Positions 1 to 6,892 of a stretch of DNA of 20,173 nucleotides are shown in pieces. Within the stretch, counting starts at the first letter, position 1, and each line of letters starts with the position of its first letter. Where the stretch lies: positions 1-20,173 of the forward strand of contig JAZRNV010000088.1 in the NCBI GenBank assembly GCA_045648425.1, read 5' to 3'. Source of the DNA: RGIG2206 sp045648425 (GTDB lineage: Bacteria > Bacillota > Clostridia > Oscillospirales > Acutalibacteraceae). Position numbers and translations under genes: made by a program. The notes below the pieces were generated by a model that was not told the origin of the DNA, made no database searches, and saw only the letters and a program-made list of their open reading frames with translations.

Positions 1-434
1 TGTGCAGGGTCGGGATGGGTGCCTATACCGGGTGCTTGAAGCCAAAATGCCGCGTGCCATCCTGTATATTTAGGCAACTTGCATCTGATTTCATAATAGC
101 CGAATTTGTGCATAAATTTGGCTTCATCTTTTTTACCAAAGGGCCAAAAACCTTGTCTGTCTTCATCTTTTGGCAAATCAAAGGTCAGACTTCCCGTTTG
201 CAAATGTGCAGATTTAAAAACGCCGTCTTCATATAATAGCGGAATATGCAAGCAACCATCTTCAACCGATACCTTATCGGTAAAAGTAGGTGAGAGTTTA
301 CCCCAAAAATATCTTCTGAAATTCCATTTGCTTTGGTCAAGTTCAGTACCGTCAAACTCGTCAGACCATACCAAATTCCAATTACCGTCAGGCAAATAAC
401 TTGGTGCCTGATTTTTTACTTCATACTTTTGCAT
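1..434 (-). CDS. Glycoside hydrolase family 16 protein (beta-glucanase/laminarinase-like), N-terminal part
   Basis: An open frame runs without a stop from an ATG at 434 to the window edge (about 144 codons), so the 3' end is missing. A GGAG at 441-444 sits 6 nt before the ATG, and the gene follows the dehydratase stop by 12 nt. The translation starts MQKYEVKNQAPSYLPDG and then shows NLVWSDEFDG, the typical N-terminal strand of GH16 enzymes, followed by LDQSKWNF and, near the edge, FGYYEIRCKLPKYTGWHAAF, the GH16 'GYFEvRaKlP...AFWL' region. The catalytic ExDxxE motif should follow just outside the window and cannot be checked. GH16 members cleave beta-1,3/1,4-glucans or galactans; the substrate cannot be told here. 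No signal peptide is seen, so the enzyme is probably cytoplasmic unless its true start differs. Family call is firm, substrate unknown. Confidence 0.85.
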   Translation of the reverse strand, partial: MQKYEVKNQAPSYLPDGNWNLVWSDEFDGTELDQSKWNFRRYFWGKLSPTFTDKVSVEDGCLHIPLLYEDGVFKSAHLQTGSLTFDLPKDEDRQGFWPFGKKDEAKFMHKFGYYEIRCKLPKYTGWHAAFWLQAPGIGTHPDPA

Positions 435-446
435 AATAGTCTCCAA

Positions 447-1607
447 TCAAAAATAAAATTCTGATTTAGCGGGTCTTATATCGGTTAATGCACCTGTGTA
501 ATGTCTTAATGTGTGTGGCTGATAGGGGTGCTTTAAGCACTCTTCTTCGTTTATCTCTATGCCAAGACCCGGCTTTTCAGGAATTTTAATATATCCGTCA
601 GCATATTCAAGCTGTTCGTTGGTAACATCTTTTCGCCAATCTACGTCACTGTACATAATTTCAAGAATGCTAAAATTAGGGCAGCATGCAGCAAGCTGCA
701 AGGTTGCTGCATTAGCAACCGGGCCTGACGGATTGTGAGGTGCAAAAGGAATATAATAAGCTTCTGCAACAGCCGCAATCTTTTTGAGTTCCATAATACC
801 GCCTGCGTGTGAAATGTCGGGTTGAATGTAATCGGCGGCGCGCATTTCAAACAAGTCTTTATATGACTTGAGTGTGTACAGTCGTTCACCTGCAGAAATA
901 GGAACAGGTGATTTGTCTCTAACAGCTTTAAGCGCCTCGAGGTTGTCGGGAGGCGTGGGCTCCTCAAAAAACATAGGATTAAACTGCTCAAGTTCTTTGG
1001 CAATTTTTATACCTGTTGGAACATTAAATCTACCGTGCCCCTCAATCAACAGGTCTACCTCATCACCCACAGCATCTCGTACGGCTCCAATACATTCAAG
1101 AGCAGTGCCTAAATCTTTGTTTGAGATTTCGAGATAAGATTTTCCAAAGGGATCCCACTTCATAGCAGTAACGCCACGTTCAACGGCGCTTTTAGCTTTT
1201 TCAGCAAACTCTGCAGGAGTTTTTGCCCCCGCAAACCAACCGTTGACATAGATTCTAACCTTGTCATTCACCTTACCTCCGAGTAACTGATATACCGGCA
1301 CATTAAGCGTTTTACCAAGTATATCCCAAAGAGCCATTTCTACGGCAGAAAGAGCCGACATAAGCACGGCACCGCCACGCCAGTAAGCATCGCGATATAT
1401 GTCGTGAAAATGCTTTTCTATATCGAGAGGATTTTTACCTACAAGATACTCTTTTATATGCTCAACTGCACCAAGTAAAGCTTTTTCTTTGTATTCCAGC
1501 GTAGCTTCGCCAACACCGGCAACACCTTCATCGGTGTAAACTTTTACAAACACCCAATTAGTGCGAAAGCAGTCAACAGTAAAGCATTTTATGTCGGTAA
1601 CCTTCAT
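447..1607 (-). CDS. Mandelate racemase/muconate lactonizing family dehydratase, galactonate-dehydratase-like
   Basis: Full-length (386 aa) enolase-superfamily enzyme; these abstract a proton alpha to a carboxylate, and the closest-looking branch dehydrates sugar acids to 2-keto-3-deoxy acids. The lid domain is about residues 1-120 and the barrel about 125-370. Metal-ligand positions are E189 (in IEGHGR), E215 (in FFEEP) and E241 (in AGER); H191 and H291 (in APHNPSGP) fit the acid/base pair. These match E. coli galactonate dehydratase D183/E209/E235 and H185/H285 with a constant offset of 6, except that the first ligand is Glu instead of Asp. QPDISHAGG (262-270) is also typical. The start has AAGGAG 6 nt upstream and lies 10 nt after the MBL-fold gene; the GH16 gene follows 12 nt downstream, so the three are one operon. 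The exact substrate (galactonate, another aldonate, or an anhydro-sugar acid) is not determined. Confidence 0.85.
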   Translation of the reverse strand: MKVTDIKCFTVDCFRTNWVFVKVYTDEGVAGVGEATLEYKEKALLGAVEHIKEYLVGKNPLDIEKHFHDIYRDAYWRGGAVLMSALSAVEMALWDILGKTLNVPVYQLLGGKVNDKVRIYVNGWFAGAKTPAEFAEKAKSAVERGVTAMKWDPFGKSYLEISNKDLGTALECIGAVRDAVGDEVDLLIEGHGRFNVPTGIKIAKELEQFNPMFFEEPTPPDNLEALKAVRDKSPVPISAGERLYTLKSYKDLFEMRAADYIQPDISHAGGIMELKKIAAVAEAYYIPFAPHNPSGPVANAATLQLAACCPNFSILEIMYSDVDWRKDVTNEQLEYADGYIKIPEKPGLGIEINEEECLKHPYQPHTLRHYTGALTDIRPAKSEFYF

Positions 1608-1617
1608 TTTCTACTCC

Positions 1618-2295
1618 TTAAAAGTTTATTTCTTTATATGCAACAGGGACAAGCTTGTTATCACAGTCAAAATCGTCAGCACTTAAATTGTCAAACAAAC
1701 CGATATGTAAAGGAACTGTGTGCTTTGCACCGATTTGCTTTGCAAAACGTGCTGCATCGGTCATATTCATATTGTTGCCTTTTCCGTTGATTGGCAGGAA
1801 CAATGCAAATATATCATCGGGTATATCATCAAAAATCTCAGTGTTGTACAGAGTATCGCCTGTTATATAGAGCTTTTTCTCTCCGTCATCAATAATTACG
1901 CCAATTGGAGTTGTATCAGAATGCTCTGCCTTAACAGCAGTGAAGCGTACATCGCCTATAGTCCATTCGGTGTGGCGATTAAACAACACATAGTTATGGT
2001 TGCCTTTATACTGTCTTATCTCATTCCAGACAGATCTTGGTGCCAGCACGGTGATGGGGTCTTCGTTCTTAATGAATTTTTCTACAGTTTCTGGGTCATA
2101 ATGGTCGAGATGATTATGAGTAAAGATCATAACATCGGGTCTAATATCATACACCCAATCTTCAACGCCGAAACGGCGGTGGCTCATTGGATTGATTTTA
2201 CCGCAGCTGTCTGAAAGGTAGGGGTCAATCATAATTTTAATGTCGTCTGTTTCAATATATAATCCGGCTTGCCCGATCCAAGTGACTTTAAACAT
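1618..2295 (-). CDS. UlaG-like metallo-beta-lactamase-fold hydrolase
   Basis: Metallo-beta-lactamase-fold protein of 225 aa. The core opens FKVTWIGQAGLYIET and carries the metal motif THNHLDH (residues 59-65), then a second-metal aspartate in YITGDTLYN and a C-terminal His in VPLHIG. Length and layout fit the UlaG/L-ascorbate-6-phosphate lactonase-like group (COG2220), cytoplasmic hydrolases often found with sugar-acid genes. I chose the ATG at 2295: GGAGGT directly abuts the upstream ATG at 2301 with no spacing, but stands 6 nt from the ATG at 2295. It is the first gene of the operon with the sugar-acid dehydratase and GH16 gene, so a lactone or phosphorylated sugar-acid substrate is a reasonable guess. 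The actual substrate is unknown. Confidence 0.8.
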   Translation of the reverse strand: MFKVTWIGQAGLYIETDDIKIMIDPYLSDSCGKINPMSHRRFGVEDWVYDIRPDVMIFTHNHLDHYDPETVEKFIKNEDPITVLAPRSVWNEIRQYKGNHNYVLFNRHTEWTIGDVRFTAVKAEHSDTTPIGVIIDDGEKKLYITGDTLYNTEIFDDIPDDIFALFLPINGKGNNMNMTDAARFAKQIGAKHTVPLHIGLFDNLSADDFDCDNKLVPVAYKEINF

Positions 2296-2402
2296 ATTCA
2301 TACCTCCAATTAATTAGCTTGTTCCAATATTTTGATTGCTTGTCAACGGAATAGTAAGGTTAAATTTATCATTGATGAACAATTATATTTTAAATGAAAT
2401 AA

Positions 2403-2422
2403 GGCACAGTGTCAACTGTGCC
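2403..2422 (-). terminator. Rho-independent terminator after the ACT-domain gene
   Basis: Perfect 7-bp stem (GGCACAG / CTGTGCC) with a 6-nt loop, followed on the minus strand by TTATTTCATTT. It lies 10 nt past the stop of the ACT-domain gene and ends the T-box-controlled unit, separating it from the MBL-dehydratase-GH16 operon. Confidence 0.8.
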
Positions 2423-2432
2423 TTTAGCTTTG

Positions 2433-2864
2433 TTATAATTTATAAACGTCAGCATCGGTGATGATGTGAAAACCTGCATTTTCAAGTGCTGCTTCAGCTG
2501 CACTGTTGTCGGCAACCCTAAGCACAACATAGGCGTGTTTTTCGGTGCGAGACATAAACGCATACAAATATTCCATATTGATTTTTGCATCATCAAGAAT
2601 CTTAAGAGCCATTGAAAGCTTGCCGGGAGCATCACCGATTTTAACACCAACAACATCGGTGTTTTTGATTAGATATCCTTTTTCAGTAAGTGCGGCACAA
2701 GCAGTATCGTTATCGCTCACTATAAGGCGAAGAATACCGAATTCTTCAGTATCAGCAATTGAAAGAGCGCGGATGTTGACGCCTTTTTCTGCAAGCAACT
2801 CAGTGATTGAAACCAGCGCACCTTGCTCATTTTTAACAAATACAGTAAGTTGTTTTAAAGACAT
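2433..2864 (-). CDS. Tandem ACT-domain amino-acid-binding protein
   Basis: Protein of 143 aa made of two ACT domains with nothing else: domain 1 about residues 3-70 (LKQLTVFVKNEQGALVSITE, the usual beta-strand plus turn-helix) and domain 2 about 72-143 (VVGVKIGDAPGKLSMALKIL). ACT domains bind small ligands, mostly amino acids, and pass feedback to an enzyme partner. No catalytic domain is present. The gene starts 14 nt after the paaK stop with AGGAG 8 nt before its ATG, and shares paaK's promoter and Phe T-box. Stand-alone double-ACT proteins next to phenylacetate-CoA ligase and ior genes are a known arrangement in anaerobes. I infer that it senses an aromatic amino acid and modulates PaaK or IorAB; the ligand is not proven. 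Confidence 0.88.
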   Translation of the reverse strand: MSLKQLTVFVKNEQGALVSITELLAEKGVNIRALSIADTEEFGILRLIVSDNDTACAALTEKGYLIKNTDVVGVKIGDAPGKLSMALKILDDAKINMEYLYAFMSRTEKHAYVVLRVADNSAAEAALENAGFHIITDADVYKL

Positions 2865-2878
2865 AATATCAGCTCCTT

Positions 2879-4189
2879 TTAATCAATCAGCTTGCGCTTA
2901 TCAATGATTCTGACGGCCTTACCCTCGCTGCGAACTATGCTCTTAGGGGGGACAAGATGAACAACAGGGTTGATGCCCAGCATAGTTTTCATAGCACCTG
3001 CCAGTGATTTTTCAAGGGATGTTACGCCGCTTACGGTGTCTGTGAATTGCTCAGGATTCATTTCAACCATAACTTCAAATGTGTCGGTGTTGTTTGCGCG
3101 GTCAACAACTATCTGATAATTTGGCTGATAGCCCTCTTTAAGAAGAACTGCTTCGATCTGGCTGGGGAATACGTTAACACCGCGGATAATAAGCATATCA
3201 TCACTTCTGCCCATTGGCTTAGACATTTTAATATGAGTTCTGCCGCAAGAGCAGGGCTTACGAGAAAGAATGCAAATATCGCGAGTTCTGTAACGGAGCA
3301 GGGGGAATGCTTCTTTGTCTAAAGCGGTGAATACCAATTCTCCTTTGCTACCCTCGGGTAAAACCTCACCGGTATCGGGGTCAATAATTTCTGCTAAGAA
3401 GTGGTCTTCGTTAATATGCATGCCTGACTGTTCACAGCACTCAAATGCAACTCCGGGTCCTGATGTTTCGGTAAGACCGTAAATATCGTAGGCCTTTATT
3501 CCGAGGGTTTCTTCAATGCTTCTGCGCATTTCTTCAGTCCAGGGCTCAGCACCGAAAATACCTGCTTTAAGAGGAATATCCTCGGGCTTATACCCATTTT
3601 CTTTAAGATATTCACCGACATAAGCTGCATATGAGGGGGTGCAGCAAAGAATAGTTGCGCTAAGGTCGGTCATAAATTGAACCTGACGTTCGGTGTTGCC
3701 TGATGACATAGGCAATGTCAGACAGCCAACTTTGTGTGAACCACCATGAAGACCTGCACCGCCTGTGAATAAACCGTAGCCGTATGCTACCTGACAAACA
3801 TCCTCATTTGAACCACCCGCGGCAACAATAGCTCTTGCACAGCAATCCTCCCACAAATCAACATCGTTTTGTGTATAGAAAGCTACAACACGTTTGCCTG
3901 TTGTTCCTGATGTGGAGTGGATTCTTACACAATCCTTAAGGGGCTTGGCAAGCAGTCCATAGGGATATGCTTCACGCAAGTCATCCTTTTTTAAAAAAGG
4001 AAGCTTATATAAGTCCTCAATGCTTTTAATGTCGTCGGGAGTAACGCCTTTTTCGTCCATTAACGCCCTGTAGTAAGGCACGTTATCATAAACATGCTTT
4101 ACCTGCTTAACCAATTTTTCTGATTGAAGAGCTTTGATATCTTCAACAGACATGGTTTCGATATCTTTTTGATAATACCGTTGTTCCAT
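2879..4189 (-). CDS. paaK: Phenylacetate-CoA ligase
   Basis: Adenylate-forming ligase of 436 aa, the usual PaaK size. It couples an aryl acid (phenylacetate or relatives such as indoleacetate) to CoA using ATP, in the cytoplasm. Motifs visible: the P-loop STSGTTGKR (92-100), FGAEPWTEEMR (213-222), the acyl-site motif YGLTETSGPG (237-246), the CSCGR cysteine pair typical of this family, and the GRSDDMLIIRGVNVFPSQIE hinge to the C-terminal domain. The ATG at 4189 has AGGA 9 nt upstream. The gene lies behind a sigma-A promoter and a T-box leader (4245-4513), and is followed 14 nt later by the ACT protein. Because the T-box appears phenylalanine-specific, I infer a salvage role: activating phenylacetate for reductive carboxylation by IorAB to phenylpyruvate. 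Aerobic phenylacetate degradation is unlikely, as no paaA-J genes are present. Confidence 0.9.
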   Translation of the reverse strand: MEQRYYQKDIETMSVEDIKALQSEKLVKQVKHVYDNVPYYRALMDEKGVTPDDIKSIEDLYKLPFLKKDDLREAYPYGLLAKPLKDCVRIHSTSGTTGKRVVAFYTQNDVDLWEDCCARAIVAAGGSNEDVCQVAYGYGLFTGGAGLHGGSHKVGCLTLPMSSGNTERQVQFMTDLSATILCCTPSYAAYVGEYLKENGYKPEDIPLKAGIFGAEPWTEEMRRSIEETLGIKAYDIYGLTETSGPGVAFECCEQSGMHINEDHFLAEIIDPDTGEVLPEGSKGELVFTALDKEAFPLLRYRTRDICILSRKPCSCGRTHIKMSKPMGRSDDMLIIRGVNVFPSQIEAVLLKEGYQPNYQIVVDRANNTDTFEVMVEMNPEQFTDTVSGVTSLEKSLAGAMKTMLGINPVVHLVPPKSIVRSEGKAVRIIDKRKLID

Positions 4190-4244
4190 ATTGATTCATC
4201 CTTTCTGTTTCTTGTGATAAATGGGGTTGGACTGCAGAAGAAAC

Positions 4245-4513
4245 AAAAAGTCCTCTGCATTCCTTTAGGAATACAGAGGACGAGAAAAACCCGTGGTACC
4301 ACCTCTATTTACCGATATCTCACGATATCGGCCTCCGAGTGCAAACACACCCTTGCCGATGTAACGGTCGAACCCGTTTGACCTACACAGAATTAACTTT
4401 CAGCCAACAACTAACGAAAGGAATTCGCCGACTTTACACTGTTGCATCGCACCAACCGCAACTCTCTGGAAATGATATTTTCGGGTACTGGTTTTCGCTC
4501 AAACGTTTTTATT
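4245..4513 (-). ncRNA. T-box leader (tRNA-sensing riboswitch), apparent Phe specifier UUC
   Basis: Leader of paaK. On the minus strand the T-box core AGAGGTGGTACCACGG is at 4306-4291, followed by a 14-bp terminator stem (4281-4250, one G-U, loop TAAA) and TTTTT. Stem I: GCGAAA near 4497 pairs with TTTCGT near 4415 and CCGA with TCGG, leaving an internal loop with AGTA (4489-4486) on one side and C-GAA-UUC-C on the other. This places UUC (Phe) at 4423-4421 in the specifier position. The T-box residue after UGG is U, which pairs with discriminator A73. That fits tRNA-Phe (and Tyr) but not tRNA-Trp, whose A73 equivalent is G. An 8-bp stem (CCGATATC/GATATCGG) just before the antiterminator fits Stem III. 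Uncharged tRNA should stabilise the antiterminator and switch on paaK-ACT. The T-box call is firm; the Phe specificity rests on my hand fold. Confidence 0.92.
4250..4281 (-). terminator. Regulated terminator hairpin of the T-box
   Basis: GTCCTCTGTATTCC pairs with GGAATGCAGAGGAC over 14 bp around a TAAA loop, followed by TTTTTG. The 5' arm can alternatively join the antiterminator with the T-box core at 4291-4306. Confidence 0.9.
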
Positions 4514-4519
4514 GCACAT

Positions 4520-4548
4520 ATATTAGCACTTAAAAATTTGGTTGTCAA
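4520..4548 (-). promoter_or_regulatory. Sigma-A promoter of the T-box-paaK-ACT unit
   Basis: TTGACA (4548-4543) and TAATAT (4525-4520) with an exact 17-nt spacer, predicting a start near 4513. It begins 16 nt past the iorB stop, so paaK-ACT has a transcription start of its own and need not depend on the iorAB operon. Confidence 0.85.
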
Positions 4549-4564
4549 GAGTTTTCTGAATTTT

Positions 4565-5137
4565 TTATGAATTATAACCCAAATTAAAAGCAACTTTATT
4601 CATTTCTACAAATTTGGGTGCTACTGATTTTTCGATAGCACTGATCCAACTGTCATAGGGGATGTCAAAATCCTTTGCAACTCTTCCCATAAGAACGATA
4701 TTTACCGCCTTTGAGGAACCTGCTTGCTCGGCTAAAGAAAGTGCGTCAAAAGCATCAACCTTCAGACCCTTGGCAGTTAGTTCGCTCAAAACCTCAGTAG
4801 GATATTCTGCGGCTCCGATTATAACGGGCATAGGGTCAATTTGTTGAGTGTTAACAACAATTCTGCCATCCTTTTTAAGAAAACGGGCGTATCGAGCTGC
4901 TTCTAGCTTTTCAAAAGAAATGATAAGGTCTGCTTCTCCGTCGGTAATGATGGGGGAGTATACCTTTTCACCGTAGCGGATATAGGTAACAACCGAGCCG
5001 CCACGCTGACTCATACCGTGAACTTCACTGACTTTAACATCGTAGCCCTCGTCAACGAGCAGTCTGCCCAAAAGCTTTGAGGCAAGCAAACTGCCTTGAC
5101 CGCCAACGCCGACAATCATTATGCTTTTTGTATCCAT
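4565..5137 (-). CDS. iorB: Indolepyruvate:ferredoxin oxidoreductase, beta subunit
   Basis: IorB of 190 aa, the gamma-type domain of 2-oxoacid:ferredoxin oxidoreductases. With IorA it converts aryl-pyruvates plus CoA and oxidised ferredoxin to arylacetyl-CoA, CO2 and reduced ferredoxin, reversibly. Diagnostic segments are IMIVGVGGQGSLLASKLLG at the N-terminus, VSEVHGMSQRGGSVVTYIRY, and GEADLIISFEKLEAARY. The start at 5137 has AAGGAGG 9 nt upstream and follows iorA by 13 nt. Its stop lies 16 nt before the -35 of the paaK promoter. Being upstream of the T-box, it is probably controlled mainly from the promoter at 8565-8593 and not by Phe-tRNA. Confidence 0.95.
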   Translation of the reverse strand: MDTKSIMIVGVGGQGSLLASKLLGRLLVDEGYDVKVSEVHGMSQRGGSVVTYIRYGEKVYSPIITDGEADLIISFEKLEAARYARFLKKDGRIVVNTQQIDPMPVIIGAAEYPTEVLSELTAKGLKVDAFDALSLAEQAGSSKAVNIVLMGRVAKDFDIPYDSWISAIEKSVAPKFVEMNKVAFNLGYNS

Positions 5138-5150
5138 TTGCTAAACCTCC

Positions 5151-6875
5151 TTAAATAATCGCATCAAAAGCGCACAACTGCTTACATACGCCGCAGCCAA
5201 CGCAAAGGGTATTGTCAATTTTTGCCTTGCCGTCTTTAAGACTTATTGCAGGGCAACCAAGTCCCATACAACGCTTGCACGATTTACACTTGTCTGTTTC
5301 TACCTTTAAGGGTGCTTCGTGCTTTACACTCTTAAGCAGCACGCAAGGTCTGCGAGAAATGATAACAGAGGGCTCCTCTGCGGCAAGTTCTTCTTTAACA
5401 GCGGTTTCACAAGCTTTGAGGTCATAGGGGTCAACAACTCTAACTCTGTTGATACCCAGTGAACGGCAAAGGGCCTCCAAATCGACTTTGGCAGCAGGGT
5501 CGCCCTTAATGTTAAAGCCGGTTGTGGGATTCTGCTGATGACCTGTCATACCTGTAATAGAGTTGTCAAGAATAATAACAGTTGAATTTGTTGCATTGTA
5601 TGCAATGTTTACAAGACCTGTCATACCCGAATGCATAAAGGTAGAGTCACCAATAACTGCAACCGATTTTTTCTCTGCATCAGTGCCTCTTGCAGCGTTG
5701 AATCCGTGAAGTCCTGATACAGATGCACCCATACAAAGTGTGGAGTCAAGTGCGTTAAGAGGAGCAACGGCGCCAAGAGTATAGCAACCGATGTCGCCCA
5801 TAACGGTAATCTTGTTTTTAGACAGGGTATAGAACATGCCTCTGTGAGGGCAACCGGCACACATCATAGGAGGCCGTGCAGGAATAACCGAATCTGCACT
5901 AACAGACTCTTTATCTGCCAACCCGAAGGCCTTTGCAATAGTTTGTTGTGAGAATTCGCCAAGGGGCGAGAACAAATCTTTACCTACGCACTCAATTCCA
6001 AGTGAGCGAACGTGAGTCTCAATAATGGGGTCAAGCTCTTCAATAACATAAAGCTTCTTAACCTTTGCTGCAAAATCTTTAATCATATTTACAGGCAGGG
6101 GATTAGGCATACCGATTTTTAGGATGCTTGCATTATCGCCCATTACCTCTTTAACATAAAGATAAGAACAGCCGGAAGTAATGATTCCGATTTCGTCAGA
6201 ATTCATTTCAACAGTGTTATAAATGCAATTCTCTGCAAAAGCACGCAACTTATCAGTGCGCTCTTCAACAAAGGGGTGACGCTTAATAGCGTTTCCGGGC
6301 ATCATTATGTATTTTGCAGGGTCTTTGTTGTAATCTTTAAGTACAGCCGGCAATTTTTCACCTTGTTCAACGATTGATTGGCTATGGGCAATGCGGGTGC
6401 ACATACGAAGCAACACAGGAGTATCAAATTGTTCGGACAGTTCAAATGCGGATTTTGCAAAAGCGTATGCCTCAGCAGAATCGGCCGGTTCAAGCATAGG
6501 CACTTTTGCAGCGATAGCATAATGACGTGAATCTTGCTCATTCTGTGATGAATGCATAGCCGGATCATCTGCAACACATATAACAAGACCGCCGTTAACA
6601 CCTGTGTATGACAGTGTGAACAACGGGTCTGCAGCGACGTTGAGACCGACGTGTTTCATTGCACATACAGATCGTGCTCCTGCAAGACTTGCACCAAATG
6701 CAACCTCTGCGGCAACCTTTTCGTTAGGAGCCCATTCACTGTGAATATCGTCAAATTTAGATAAAAATTCTGTTATTTCTGTTGAAGGTGTGCCCGGGTA
6801 ACTTGAAACCAAACCCAATCCGCCATCGTGCAAACCTTCTGCTACGGCTTGATTGCCTATAAGCAACTTTTTCAT
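5151..6875 (-). CDS. iorA: Indolepyruvate:ferredoxin oxidoreductase, alpha subunit
   Basis: IorA of 574 aa, the thiamine-diphosphate and iron-sulfur subunit. The N-terminal pyrimidine-binding domain includes GLGLVSSYPGTPSTEITEF and EWAPNEKVAAEVAFGASLAG. The thiamine-diphosphate domain includes PPMMCAGCPHRGMFYTL, GDIGCYTLGAVAPLN and the GDS...LDNSITGMTGHQ stretch. Two [4Fe-4S] sites close the protein: C530, C533, C536, C541 (followed by Pro) and C558, C561, C564, C568. All eight cysteines are present, so it looks fully functional. AAAGGA stands about 9 nt before the ATG; the gene begins 17 nt after the CoA-synthetase stop. It is oxygen-sensitive and cytoplasmic, consistent with a strict anaerobe. 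Direction in vivo (amino-acid breakdown or arylacetate carboxylation) is set by ferredoxin poise; the Phe T-box next door favours the latter. Confidence 0.96.
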   Translation of the reverse strand: MKKLLIGNQAVAEGLHDGGLGLVSSYPGTPSTEITEFLSKFDDIHSEWAPNEKVAAEVAFGASLAGARSVCAMKHVGLNVAADPLFTLSYTGVNGGLVICVADDPAMHSSQNEQDSRHYAIAAKVPMLEPADSAEAYAFAKSAFELSEQFDTPVLLRMCTRIAHSQSIVEQGEKLPAVLKDYNKDPAKYIMMPGNAIKRHPFVEERTDKLRAFAENCIYNTVEMNSDEIGIITSGCSYLYVKEVMGDNASILKIGMPNPLPVNMIKDFAAKVKKLYVIEELDPIIETHVRSLGIECVGKDLFSPLGEFSQQTIAKAFGLADKESVSADSVIPARPPMMCAGCPHRGMFYTLSKNKITVMGDIGCYTLGAVAPLNALDSTLCMGASVSGLHGFNAARGTDAEKKSVAVIGDSTFMHSGMTGLVNIAYNATNSTVIILDNSITGMTGHQQNPTTGFNIKGDPAAKVDLEALCRSLGINRVRVVDPYDLKACETAVKEELAAEEPSVIISRRPCVLLKSVKHEAPLKVETDKCKSCKRCMGLGCPAISLKDGKAKIDNTLCVGCGVCKQLCAFDAII

Positions 6876-6892
6876 ATCTGTAATCCTTTCGT

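Noticed and set aside
15..399. Two plus-strand open frames at the left edge
   Set aside because: They lie opposite the GH16 gene, whose minus-strand translation has clear family motifs; the plus-strand peptides show none and no ribosome binding site.
2302..2400. Promoter for the MBL-dehydratase-GH16 operon at a TTGACA near 2341-2346
   Set aside because: No acceptable -10 lies 16-18 nt downstream, so I do not list it; the operon must start nearby but the element is not clear.
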